Part shown: positions 8,300 through 16,468 of the stretch, piece after piece
How positions within the stretch are numbered: position 1 is the stretch's first letter
Layout of the letters: every line of letters begins with the position of its first letter
NCBI GenBank assembly: GCA_018644785.1
Contig: JABGPV010000002.1
Coordinates: forward strand, 1-64,000
Source: Deltaproteobacteria bacterium
GTDB taxonomy: Bacteria; Desulfobacterota; DSM-4660; Desulfatiglandales; Desulfatiglandaceae
Direction of reading: 5' to 3'
Length of the DNA stretch: 64,000 bases
Translations under genes and position numbers: made by a program
Notes under the pieces: generated by a model
Databases searched by the model: none
Told to the model about the DNA's origin: nothing
What the model saw: only the letters and a program-made list of their open reading frames with translations

Positions 8300-10819
8300 T
8301 TACTCGCTCGCCTTGTTGTTGTGCATGGCCGCCTCGAGCTTCCTGATGTCTTCCGGCGTGAGCTTCGGCCGGTCGATGGTAAGGGTCAGCTTATCGAGCT
8401 CACCGGTGAATTTGAAGGGCACCTGATAGTCCTTGTCGTCCACCGGTGTGCCGGTATCGGCGCCCACGTCGAAGTTCTCGTCCCATTGTAGGGTTAGCGG
8501 AATGGTCTTTTCCATCTTCCGCGTCGCGACAACCTTGCCGTCGACCTTGAGTACGCCCGTGCCGCTGCGCCCCAGACCACTGGGGGTGCCGAACGCAAGC
8601 GTGGCAACGCCCAAGCCGTCATACTTGAAATCGAATTCGAGCGTGTGCTTCCCCGGCGAAAGAACCTCCGCGCCTTCCCACTTGATCCGTTTGAGATCGA
8701 AGAGGTTCCACGTGAACACCGGCTTACCTTTCAGCAAGTAGAACCCGTAGCCGGCGAAACGTCCACCCTGGGTAACGATCATTCCCTCGGCACCACCCTG
8801 CGGAATCTCGATTTCCGCTTTGAAATTGTAGGACGTCGCGATGACGCTTGGCGCGTCACCGTTGGGTGTGCCCGTCATTTCGCCGGAGTAGGTGAACACG
8901 GTACGGCCGGCCGAGAGGCTGGGGCGGGGCTGGACTATGCGGGTGAAAGTGGTTGCATCCAGCGGCAGGACCTGGTTCCTCTCTGCTTCCTTCCAGAATA
9001 GCGCGTCCATCTCCTTCAGTTTCTCCGGGTACTTTGCCGCCACATCTTCGTACTGCGTCCAATCCTTGCTCATGTCGTACAACTCCCAGGGCCAGCTTGC
9101 TGGGTCCGGGTGCCCCTTACCGCTGTTGTCCCACGGTATGCGCATGACCTTGGTGCTGGCGATCCAACCGTCGTGGTAGATCGCGTGGTCTCCGATCATC
9201 TCGAAGTACTGGGTTTTGTGCGTCGAGGGAGCGTCTGCGTTCTTCTTATGGAAGGTGTACGCCATGCTCACGCCCTCGATCTGTTTCTGCGGAATGCCGT
9301 CCACCACCTCGGGCTGCTTGAGTTGGGCCCCTTCGAGGATCGTCGGTACAATGTCGATGACGTGGTGGAACTGATTGCGGATACCGCCCTTGTCCTTGAT
9401 CACCTTGGGCCAGGAGATCGCCATGCCCTGCTTGGTGCCGCCGAAGTGCGACGCCACCATTTTGGTCCAAGAGAACGGTGTGCCGAAGGCCCAGGTCCAC
9501 CCCACCGACATGTGCGGATAAGTCTGATCCGTACCCCAGGCATCATAAAATTTCAATTGGGCCTCCACCGGCAGATGGACGCCCTGGACCGCCGCAATCT
9601 CGTTCGGCGTGCCGTTCGGACCACCTTCTGCGCTGGTGCCGTTGTCGCCGTTGATGTAAATGATCAGGGTGTTGTCGAGCTTGCCCATGTCCTCGACCGC
9701 CTGGATCACACGGCCGATCTCGTGGTCGGTATAAGCCACGTAAGCGGCGAAGACGTCAACTTGACGCAGGAACAGCTTCTTCTCGTTGTCGTTAAGCTGG
9801 TCCCATTCCTTGATCAGATCCTTGGGCCACGGGGTCAATTTCGCGTCCGCCGGGATCACACCAAGCTTCTTCTGGTTGGCGAAGATAGTCTCGCGCAGTT
9901 TGTTCCAGCCTTCGTCGAACAGCTTCATTTTGCTGATCTTTTCGATCCACTCCGGTGTCGGGTGATGGGGCGCATGGACACCGCCCGGCGCGTAGTAAAC
10001 GAAGAACGGCTGCTCCGGCGCGAGCGCATTCATCCGTTTCATATACGCGATGGCTTCATCCGCCATCGCAGTGGTCAGGTTATAATCCGGGTTATCCAGA
10101 AACGGATAGATATAGGTCGTATTGCGGGCCAGGTTGGCGGGCTGCCACTGATTGGTATCCCCGCCCATGAACCCGTAGAAATAGTCGAAACCCATGCCGG
10201 TCGGCCACTGGTCGAAGGGCCCGACCTGGCTGGTTTGGAAGGCCGGCGTGTTATGGTTTTTGCCGAACCAGGACGTCAGGTAGCCGTTGTCCTTCATGAC
10301 CTTGCCGATGGTCGCTTTGTCCCGGGTCATGATGCTGTTGTATCCGGGGAAGCCGGTTGCCGTTTCGGACACGGTGCCGAAGCCCATCTGGTGGTGGTTG
10401 CGCCCGGTGATGAGCGCCGCCCGCGTTGGAGAGCACACCGCTGTTGAGTGAAAGTTCGTGTAGCGCAGGCCGACGTCGGCGATTCGGTCCAGCGCCGGGG
10501 TCGGGATCACGCCGCCGAAGGTGCTGGGGACACCGTACCCCGAGTCGTCGGTCATGATCAGCAGCACGTTGGGCGCGCCCTTGGCTGGCACCACGCGGGG
10601 CGGCCAGTAGGGCTTGGATTCCAGGGCGTTTCGTTCGATCTTGCCGCCGAATTTCTCATCCGGCATGGGTGGCAGTTGTTTGCCGTCAATGGTGGTGGTG
10701 GCGCTGGGCGATCCCGGTACGCCGGTGGTTTGCTGCGCCGTCACGGGCAAGGCCGTAAATGCGGCGGTCAGCAGAATAAACATGATCGCAACCGCCAGAA
10801 ATCCGTTTTTTTGTTTCAT
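8300..10819 (-). CDS. periplasmic type I arylsulfatase
   Basis: A protein of 839 residues with a Sec signal peptide (hydrophobic to about residue 28). The sulfatase signature is C129-S-P-T-R, whose cysteine is converted to the catalytic formylglycine, in the context TAVCSPTRAALITGRN. Metal-binding aspartates lie at D91-D92 (LLIMTDDSGYG), and further metal-site residues are likely in YINGDNGTSAEGG. The protein exceeds a minimal sulfatase by about 250 C-terminal residues that look like a beta-sandwich. It should hydrolyse a sulfate ester in the periplasm. The anaerobic sulfatase-maturase that would be needed is not in this window. It is the first gene of the envelope operon with the FadL-type channel. 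Confidence 0.88.
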   Translation of the reverse strand: MKQKNGFLAVAIMFILLTAAFTALPVTAQQTTGVPGSPSATTTIDGKQLPPMPDEKFGGKIERNALESKPYWPPRVVPAKGAPNVLLIMTDDSGYGVPSTFGGVIPTPALDRIADVGLRYTNFHSTAVCSPTRAALITGRNHHQMGFGTVSETATGFPGYNSIMTRDKATIGKVMKDNGYLTSWFGKNHNTPAFQTSQVGPFDQWPTGMGFDYFYGFMGGDTNQWQPANLARNTTYIYPFLDNPDYNLTTAMADEAIAYMKRMNALAPEQPFFVYYAPGGVHAPHHPTPEWIEKISKMKLFDEGWNKLRETIFANQKKLGVIPADAKLTPWPKDLIKEWDQLNDNEKKLFLRQVDVFAAYVAYTDHEIGRVIQAVEDMGKLDNTLIIYINGDNGTSAEGGPNGTPNEIAAVQGVHLPVEAQLKFYDAWGTDQTYPHMSVGWTWAFGTPFSWTKMVASHFGGTKQGMAISWPKVIKDKGGIRNQFHHVIDIVPTILEGAQLKQPEVVDGIPQKQIEGVSMAYTFHKKNADAPSTHKTQYFEMIGDHAIYHDGWIASTKVMRIPWDNSGKGHPDPASWPWELYDMSKDWTQYEDVAAKYPEKLKEMDALFWKEAERNQVLPLDATTFTRIVQPRPSLSAGRTVFTYSGEMTGTPNGDAPSVIATSYNFKAEIEIPQGGAEGMIVTQGGRFAGYGFYLLKGKPVFTWNLFDLKRIKWEGAEVLSPGKHTLEFDFKYDGLGVATLAFGTPSGLGRSGTGVLKVDGKVVATRKMEKTIPLTLQWDENFDVGADTGTPVDDKDYQVPFKFTGELDKLTLTIDRPKLTPEDIRKLEAAMHNNKASE

Positions 10820-10901
10820 ACCCTAACTCCTTTCCTCGGTTCTATAGTTCTTTGTCGTGCCTCAAACAGCTATTTTATAGCTTTTACTATGCTTTCATCA
10901 T

Positions 10902-11279
10902 TCAAACCTGTTTCTCTGAACATCGCCGAATGGCATCAAAAAGCTTCTGTTCAAGAAAAGGTTTCTTCAGATAGGCAACCGCGCCCGTTTTCTTCGCCAT
11001 TTCCTGCCACTGCGGATTGTCATGGGCCGTCATGAAAAGGACCGGATACGTTGCTCCCTGTGATGAGAGCTTTTCATGAAGCTCAAAACCGGTCATTCCC
11101 GGAAGGCGAATATCCAGGACCAAACAGCATTCCTCCTGGCCAAAGGTGAATTCGAGGAAGTTTTCCGCAGACTCGAAAGTCAGGGCATGATAGCCGACCG
11201 ATCTCAGGAGCCGTTTGAGGGCCCTCCGAATGGACTCGTCATCATCTACCACATAGACTGTGAATGATTTTTTTTGCAC
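10902..11279 (-). CDS. stand-alone response-regulator receiver domain
   Basis: A 125-residue single-domain CheY-like receiver: acidic pocket VVDDDES, phosphoacceptor Asp in LVLDIRLPGM, Thr in FMTAHD and Lys in LKKPF. There is no output domain. It resembles the receiver of the adjacent FixJ-type regulator and could be a phosphate sink or phosphorelay partner for the kinase at 12047-13723. Its promoter region holds one copy of a 32-bp sequence (11386-11417) that recurs, inverted, at 13908-13939. Confidence 0.85.
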   Translation of the reverse strand: MQKKSFTVYVVDDDESIRRALKRLLRSVGYHALTFESAENFLEFTFGQEECCLVLDIRLPGMTGFELHEKLSSQGATYPVLFMTAHDNPQWQEMAKKTGAVAYLKKPFLEQKLFDAIRRCSEKQV

Positions 11280-11385
11280 CCCACCCTCGCATCTGCAGAC
11301 AAAAGTCTCTGGGCAATGAACTCAAAAACTTCCCGGAGAAATAATTCTGTCAGAAAAGATGATGTGTGAAGTTTAAATAGAGTTA

Positions 11386-11417
11386 AAAAGAAAAGATATT
11401 GGACTTTGGTACAATAG
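11386..11417 (-). promoter_or_regulatory. 32-bp element, left copy of a perfect inverted repeat pair
   Basis: This 32-base sequence is the exact reverse complement of 13908-13939. Its core, read on the minus strand, is ATTGTACCAAAGTCCAATAT. It lies about 107 bases upstream of the receiver gene (start 11279), oriented the same way relative to that gene as the right copy is to the plus-strand gene at 14087. A binding site for the FixJ-type regulator encoded between the copies is the simplest inference. Confidence 0.6.
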
Positions 11418-11423
11418 CGAGGG

Positions 11424-12050
11424 TTAGATGGTCGAAGAACGGATCTGAAGCTTTTCGGCAAACCGGACGAGGTCTGCAAAGGATTCGGCCTTCATCTTCT
11501 GCATCACCTGGGCCCGGTGGACCTTGATGGTTTTTTCGGTTATTCCGAATTTGTAGGCAATCTGCTTGTTCAACATACCGCTCACCACAAGCTTGAAAAC
11601 CTCCCGTTCCCGCGGGGTCATGGTATTAAATCTGCCCAGGAGGATTTTCATTCGCTTTTTCTGTTTCATCAAGATCCGGTGTTTTTTGATCCCCCGGGAA
11701 ACCGCCTCCAGGAGTTCATGCTCTTTGAAAGGTTTTTCCAGAAAATCCATGGCACCGGCTTTGAAAGCCTTGACGCTCTCAGGGACCGTACCGTAAGCCG
11801 TAATGAAAATGATGGGAATGAAAATCTCCTTTTCGGACAGGCGTTCCTGAAGGGCCAGGCCGTTCAATTTGGGCATCTTGATATCCAGGACAAGGCAGCC
11901 CGGCACGTGGGAAGGGCCGTCATCCAGGAATTCCAGCGCTGAAGCAAAGGTCTTCGTTTCATAGCCATCGGATCGCAACAACCGTTCCAGCGCCTTTCGA
12001 ACGGAAGGGTCGTCATCTACCACATAGACAATGGGGTTTTCATCCGTCAT
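11424..12050 (-). CDS. FixJ-type response regulator (receiver + LuxR HTH)
   Basis: A 208-residue regulator. The N-terminal receiver has VVDDDPS, the phosphoacceptor Asp in LVLDIKMPKL, FITAYG and LEKPF. The C-terminal LuxR/GerE helix-turn-helix reads MTPREREVFKLVVSGMLNKQ and ITEKTIKVHRAQVMQKM. The ATG at 12050 overlaps the stop of the sensor-kinase gene (ATGA), so the pair is co-translated. The likely targets are promoters bearing the 32-bp element at 11386 and 13908, inferred from position only. Confidence 0.9.
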   Translation of the reverse strand: MTDENPIVYVVDDDPSVRKALERLLRSDGYETKTFASALEFLDDGPSHVPGCLVLDIKMPKLNGLALQERLSEKEIFIPIIFITAYGTVPESVKAFKAGAMDFLEKPFKEHELLEAVSRGIKKHRILMKQKKRMKILLGRFNTMTPREREVFKLVVSGMLNKQIAYKFGITEKTIKVHRAQVMQKMKAESFADLVRFAEKLQIRSSTI

Positions 12051-13723
12051 GCCGTATCTCCTTGACGTACCGGGAGGGTAAAGGCAAAGACGGCCCCCCC
12101 GTCCGGATGGTTTGAAGCACAAATGGTTCCCCCGTGTTCCCGGATGATTGTCTGGCTGATGGCGAGCCCCATGCCCATGCCGTGGGGTTTGGTGGTGTAA
12201 AAAGGCTCAAAAAGGACTTCTGAGTTCTGTTCATCAATACCGGTCCCAAGGTCGGCCACTGACACTTTTATGGCCGATTCCTGTTGTATCTCGGTTTTGA
12301 TCACCAGTCGGCGACGGACAGCGGGTGTTTGCTTCATGGCAACCGCACCATTTAGAATCAGGTTGATGATCACCTGCTGCAGTTGGACGCGATCCCCAAA
12401 GAGCGGGGGCAATCCCGAGGAAAATTCCGTGACAATAACCAGTTCCTGTAGAAGGGAGTCGGCCCTCAAAAGAGACAATACGTCCCCAATCAGTTCGTTT
12501 ATGTCCAGGACGGTAACAGGGATCGGTTCTTTTTTCAGCAAAGCACGAATTTTCAAAATGATGCTGCCGGCCCGCGCGTTATCCCGGGTGATGTCTGCAA
12601 GGATTTGACGCACCTCGTCTAAGTCCGGCTCACCGGCCCCCAAAAATCGCATGGCGGCCTCGGCGTTGCTCTGAATAGCCGTGAGAGGCTGGTTGATCTC
12701 ATGGGCCAGGGATGCGGTCAACTCCCCCATGATTCCCATTCGCGTCACATGGGCCAGATGTTCCCACTGCTTTCTGGCTTCCGCCTCTGCTTCCATGCGC
12801 TTGCTGATATCCTTGATCCTGTGAACGATGCGGGTGACCTTTCCCTTTTCGTCGAGGATCGGGTCCGATAATATCAGGTACCATGCGTGCCGTTTTGTAT
12901 CGTAGATCTCCTCTTCCTGATGATTCCCTGATTGAAACGATCTCCTGGCGGGGCAATGGAGAGCCGCCTCTTTTTTTTCATGCATCAAATCATGACAATG
13001 CTGGCCCAGAATTTCCGATGATGACCGACCAAAAAAAGGGATTGCTGCGGCATTGTGCCGACGGATTTTCAAATCCCCATCCAGAATCATGATAATGTCC
13101 GGCGTGGAATCAAAGGTGGTCCGCCATTCATCAGCCGACTTTCGAACGGTCTCCGCCATTTCCTTCAATTCATAATCCGCTCGTTTTCGAACAATAGCAT
13201 TGGCGAAAACCTGTGCGAGCAGTTCCAATTGTTTTACCAGCGGTTCCGGCCAAACACGCTCCTCTCGCATGGTGCCAAAGGTTAGTGCTCCGAAGAGCAG
13301 GTCATCTCCCCCGGCTGACAAGGGAAACGTCAATGAGGACTTAACCCCGTAGTGGCGCCAGACTTCCTGATCGCGAGCCGCCTCCTTGGGCGCCGCCTCC
13401 GTTGAAATGGCGACGATCCTGCCCGATTTCAATTGCTCTAAAACCCATGGAAAATTCGATTCAGCCTCCATTTGTTCCGTGAGGGGCGGCCCTCCCGAAG
13501 GCCGGTAAACGTGGGTTTGATAAAGGAAACGAGGGTCCTCAAGGGACAACTGCCAAAGCGCCGAAAAGTCGAGCCCCTGCAGTTCGCAGACGCGGCGCTG
13601 GGTGTCCAGAATGACCTCATCGATCCGTTCAGTGGGAAGGTTGATAAAGCTCGCTGAGATTTCGGAAACCAGCCTCTCAAACTTCAGCCGTCGCCTCAGT
13701 TGCTCCTCGGCCGAATTATTCAT
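12047..13723 (-). CDS. FixL-type sensor histidine kinase (GAF-PAS-HisKA-HATPase)
   Basis: A soluble 558-residue kinase with no membrane segment. Order of domains: GAF at about 10-185, PAS at about 205-325 (TFDSTPDIIMILDGDLKIRR), HisKA with the phospho-His in SLAHEINQPLTAIQSN, and an HATPase domain with VADLGTGI and HGMGMGLAIS. The QPLTAIQSNAEAA style is typical of FixL-class kinases that pair with FixJ-type regulators. The GAF module (ASFINLPTERIDEVI) closely resembles the GAF of the sigma-54 activator at 27890-29494 ([15 protein letters not shown]). The pair is probably one operon starting near 13730-13900. Confidence 0.9.
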   Translation of the reverse strand: MNNSAEEQLRRRLKFERLVSEISASFINLPTERIDEVILDTQRRVCELQGLDFSALWQLSLEDPRFLYQTHVYRPSGGPPLTEQMEAESNFPWVLEQLKSGRIVAISTEAAPKEAARDQEVWRHYGVKSSLTFPLSAGGDDLLFGALTFGTMREERVWPEPLVKQLELLAQVFANAIVRKRADYELKEMAETVRKSADEWRTTFDSTPDIIMILDGDLKIRRHNAAAIPFFGRSSSEILGQHCHDLMHEKKEAALHCPARRSFQSGNHQEEEIYDTKRHAWYLILSDPILDEKGKVTRIVHRIKDISKRMEAEAEARKQWEHLAHVTRMGIMGELTASLAHEINQPLTAIQSNAEAAMRFLGAGEPDLDEVRQILADITRDNARAGSIILKIRALLKKEPIPVTVLDINELIGDVLSLLRADSLLQELVIVTEFSSGLPPLFGDRVQLQQVIINLILNGAVAMKQTPAVRRRLVIKTEIQQESAIKVSVADLGTGIDEQNSEVLFEPFYTTKPHGMGMGLAISQTIIREHGGTICASNHPDGGAVFAFTLPVRQGDTA

Positions 13724-13907
13724 GGAGTGCCTATTGTATTAAAGGTTTGATCCAAAAATTTCATGCGCTTTCAAACTGTTGGGTGAAAAAATCCGGTTTT
13801 GACCTTGGACGGGAACAAAACACGGGTATTTTTAACCGACAGACCATGGAAAATCAAGGCCGAAAAACCCCCATGCCCCCCGTGTTCGCCAAACAGCTTC
13901 ATACTCC

Positions 13908-13939
13908 CTATTGTACCAAAGTCCAATATCTTTTCTTTT
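13908..13939 (+). promoter_or_regulatory. 32-bp element, right copy of a perfect inverted repeat pair
   Basis: This is the exact reverse complement of 11386-11417. It lies in the divergent region between the sensor-kinase gene (start 13723, minus) and the repeat-protein gene (start 14087, plus). Relative to 14087 it stands about 147 bases upstream, in the same orientation as the left copy has to the receiver gene. Two exact copies at regulator-linked promoters, with the body of each gene unrelated, point to an operator or activator site rather than to an IS end. Confidence 0.6.
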
Positions 13940-14086
13940 CCGGTATCTGTATGGTTCACCAGGTCTCAAAGTGATGTGTCCGGATTTTCCCGCAATAAAG
14001 CAGGATTAACCCGGTGAAAAATAAACTTTTCGGTGAAACGTATGTCAAACAGAAAACCAGATTGAAAAAATGAAAGGAGAAAAGAG

Positions 14087-14377
14087 ATGAACACGCATGG
14101 TTTCAAACACCCGGTTATTGTGGCACTTTTTGTGTTGATTGTTGGGGTAATGCTCATGGTGCCGTCCGGCGAATTAAATGCCCGTGATCGCGGCATCAAC
14201 CAGCCCGGTGCAGCCGGAAATAGAGGCGCTGACCCCGGCGTCAACCAGCCCGGTGCAGCTGGAAATAGAGGCGCTGACCCCGGCGTCAACCAACCCGGTG
14301 CGGCTGGGAACACCGGAAGGGATCCCGGCGTCAACCAACCCGGCGCAGCGGGAAACAGGAGAGGCCATCGCCGCTGA
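14087..14377 (+). CDS. small secreted protein with four 15-residue repeats
   Basis: A 96-residue protein with a strong AAGGAG site before the ATG. Residues 1-33 are a signal peptide (hydrophobic IVALFVLIVGVMLMV). The remainder is four tandem copies of a 15-residue unit, consensus (V/I)NQPGAAGNRGADPG, ending in a basic tail GNRRGHRR. The composition (Gly, Pro, Asn, Ala) suggests an unstructured or collagen-like surface segment. No function is recognised. The 32-bp element upstream links its expression to the two-component system. Confidence 0.7.
   Translation: MNTHGFKHPVIVALFVLIVGVMLMVPSGELNARDRGINQPGAAGNRGADPGVNQPGAAGNRGADPGVNQPGAAGNTGRDPGVNQPGAAGNRRGHRR
14195..14374 (+). repeat. four 45-bp coding tandem repeats
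   Basis: Four consecutive 45-base units encode the 15-residue repeats of the small secreted protein. The first two units are nearly identical in DNA (cccggtgcagc(c/t)ggaaata shared); the later ones diverge slightly. They are in frame, so copy-number change would alter the protein by whole repeats. Confidence 0.85.
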
Positions 14378-14551
14378 TGGGTCTTGGGGTTTGTTCCCGT
14401 CCGTTGGCAGCATTCAAAGTCACGACAAAAATCTTGATATGCGGTTTTAGTGATGAGTGATGCTGCGGTTCATTTAAGCCCGACCGGTGATGACATCCTG
14501 TCGGTCCATCTAAAGGGTACATGGCAAATGGAGATGGCACCCCACATATTC

Positions 14552-15388
14552 TTACTTCACCAACTCGATATCACCAGGTCGTCAGGTCTTGTCGTACCAC
14601 GCCTCGGTGGGGCTGTAGAGACGCAAGACGGAAAACCACCCCTTGCCGGGAATAGTCTGGATCCAGTTCGCCGCCTTGGAAAGGGGATAGATTTTCAGGC
14701 CTTCCTTCCACATTTTGCTGGCCGCGTCCGGCTTGCCGTCAACGAGGAACCCGCGCAGGGCGACCCAGTTCACCCAGCTGGTTGATTTTGCGGTGAAGTA
14801 GCCGTCCGGAATCTCACCCTCGTAATCGGGTGGAAGGATCAGGTATTTACCCCCTTTGCCCTTGTCTGGTCCGGGAGGGCTCATGTCGATCACAAAGCGG
14901 AAGAAGGCGTCATTAACCGTTCCCGGGCCTGCCCCCGCCGGGATCTCAACCACTGTCGGGCCATCTTTCTTGAGATCGAGAAAAGGGACACAGTAAACCG
15001 TGCTGGTGTTGCCGGTGAGAAACAGGGGATTGCTGTCCATCAGCTGATCAAAGATCACGACCTGGTTCGACTTTTTGGCGCCGAGAGCCGCCAGACCGAC
15101 CCGCATTGCCTCCAGCGAGGTCGCGGGCACTCCATTCAGAAAGGTCTCCACGCCGCGAAGAAAGTCGAGGTTGTCGTAGAGCAGCGCAGCGGTCTTCTTG
15201 GTGGGAATCCCGTCGAAGAATTCAAGAGTGCCGATCCTCGTCTCGACCGTGTCAGGGGTCAGGATCGACTCCGGGATCTTGGTGTTGTAGCCCGGTGTTG
15301 CTTCTTCCGCGGGTACTTGATCAACCATCACAACAGAGAAAACCAGAAGGGTCATAACGGCTAGAATTTGGAATAATTTGGTGTTCAT
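14552..15388 (-). pseudogene. decayed DUF1254/DUF1214 protein gene (internal deletion and nonsense codon)
   Basis: The frame gives 268 residues with a signal peptide, then DUF1254-like sequence (PESILTPDTVETRIGTLEFF, GVPATSLEAMRVGL). At about residue 235 it jumps straight to the characteristic C-terminus of DUF1214 (NWIQTIPGKGWFSVLRLYSP), so the middle of the usual protein of about 450 residues seems to be missing. The stop at 14582-14584 (TGA) stands where the family normally has Trp. Reading through gives RPGDIELVK and a TAA at 14552, a normal family ending. Both lesions point to a pseudogene. The family consensus is from memory. Confidence 0.65.
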
Positions 15389-15496
15389 AAGATTACCTCC
15401 TTAGATAGTTTTCATGTCTGTCAACGCGATATGTTCGCCCTCAAAGAGAAATAAACTTCCTGATGACACAATTCGCATATTGACGATTCGAAAATA

Positions 15497-15515
15497 ATGG
15501 CATATTATATGCCAT
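15497..15515. promoter_or_regulatory. palindromic operator of the toxin-antitoxin operon
   Basis: ATGGCATA-TTA-TATGCCAT is a perfect 8-bp inverted repeat around 3 bases, 27 bases before the antitoxin ATG and overlapping a TATTATAT -10-like stretch. This is the usual place for autorepression by a RelB/DinJ-family antitoxin. Confidence 0.65.
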
Positions 15516-15542
15516 ACACCAAACGCCGACGGAGGTTGCAAA

Positions 15543-15806
15543 ATGGGCACAACAAAAACAGCTACTGCCAGGGCTTTACTCGATCCAAAGGTAAAAGAAG
15601 AGGCCGAAGAGATTTTGAAAAAGTTAGGGTTGTCTGTTTCAAAATCATTTGAGCTTTTTTACCGGCAGGTTATCGTTCAGCGTGGATTGCCGTTTGAACT
15701 TCATATCCCAAATGAAAAGACCATGAAAGCCATTGAGGATTCCAGGAAAGGAAAGGGGCAGAAGTTTTCATCGGCCCAGGAATTGTTTGATGATCTCGGA
15801 ATGTAA
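15543..15806 (+). CDS. RelB/DinJ-family antitoxin
   Basis: An 87-residue protein with an N-terminal ribbon-helix-helix (TKTATARALLDPKVKEEAEE, then ILKKLGLSVSKSFELFYRQV), the DinJ/RelB pattern. The C-terminal part (GQKFSSAQELFDDLGM) is the usual toxin-wrapping tail. GGAGG lies 7 nt before the ATG. The toxin gene follows after 4 bases. It should bind and neutralise the toxin and repress the operon through the palindrome at 15497-15515. Confidence 0.88.
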   Translation: MGTTKTATARALLDPKVKEEAEEILKKLGLSVSKSFELFYRQVIVQRGLPFELHIPNEKTMKAIEDSRKGKGQKFSSAQELFDDLGM

Positions 15807-15810
15807 TGAG

Positions 15811-16080
15811 ATGAGAGACATTAGACGCGACACTCAATTCAAGAGAGATGTAAAGCTGGCAAGAAAGCGCGGCAAAGATATTGAAAAACTAAGAGCCATT
15901 ATTTTGCATCTTGTACGTTCGGAAAAACTACCACCCGAAAACAAGGATCATCCCCTTAAAGGAACCCTGAAAGATTGCCGTGAGTGCCATATCGAACCTG
16001 ATTGGTTGCTTATTTACCGGGTAGAGGGGAGTGAACTTTGTTTAGTTCGTACCGGTGGTCATGCGGATCTCTTCGGTTGA
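15811..16080 (+). CDS. YafQ-type mRNA interferase toxin
   Basis: An 89-residue RelE/YafQ-fold toxin. Key stretches are RDTQFKRDVKLARKRGKD near the N-terminus, DHPLKGTLKDCRECHIEPDW in the middle and LLIYRVEGSELCLVRTGGHA near the end, with the C-terminal His/Asp region (GGHADLF) typical of YafQ. It would cleave mRNA on the ribosome. It directly follows the RelB/DinJ-type antitoxin and appears intact. Confidence 0.9.
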   Translation: MRDIRRDTQFKRDVKLARKRGKDIEKLRAIILHLVRSEKLPPENKDHPLKGTLKDCRECHIEPDWLLIYRVEGSELCLVRTGGHADLFG

Positions 16081-16387
16081 ACATCAGAGATATCTTTCTG
16101 GAGGGATGTTTCGCCGTACGGTTGAAAACCTCTCTTGTCAAGCAAAATGAACTGTACGGTTAAAAGGTTTAAGCCTTGACAAATCATGCAATACGATGCC
16201 TCAACCTGAGTCAAGTGCCAAAAGACTCCGAGATGATGTGGGCCGAGGATCGGTCGTCCTGCTCAACGACCACTTACCTGGCTCGGGAGAATAAGCACTC
16301 CCTGCATTTCACCCCCTTCAAGAATTCATCGTTTTCAGATGGAGGCGATAATAATGCGAAGTAAGACAGGGTTTGTGGTTTTTTTCT

Positions 16388-16416
16388 TTGACGCACGCGG
16401 GGATTTTCTCTATAGT
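16388..16416 (+). promoter_or_regulatory. sigma-70-type promoter
   Basis: TTGACG (16388-16393), a 17-base spacer and TATAGT (16411-16416) match the housekeeping consensus very well. It stands 53 bases before the ATG of the VOC lipoprotein gene. The preceding part of the intergenic stretch (16081-16387) shows no convincing gene. Confidence 0.65.
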
Positions 16417-16468
16417 TCCTCCACAAAAAGCAACGTCTTATTTAGCTCGTTATGAATGGATTAATACA

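Noticed and set aside
9110..10447. Long plus-strand open frame of 445 codons
   Set aside because: It is antisense to the sulfatase gene, whose protein has catalytic motifs; the antisense translation shows no family pattern.
14195..14374. CRISPR-like repeats
   Set aside because: The units are contiguous, 45 bases, without unique spacers, and encode protein repeats in frame.
14582..14584. UGA as selenocysteine in the DUF1254 gene
   Set aside because: The family has Trp at this place near the C-terminus, the gene also carries an internal deletion, and no SECIS-like stem follows the TGA.
16176..16364. 62-codon frame in the intergenic region before the VOC lipoprotein
   Set aside because: No family resemblance or start signal, and the region contains a promoter instead.
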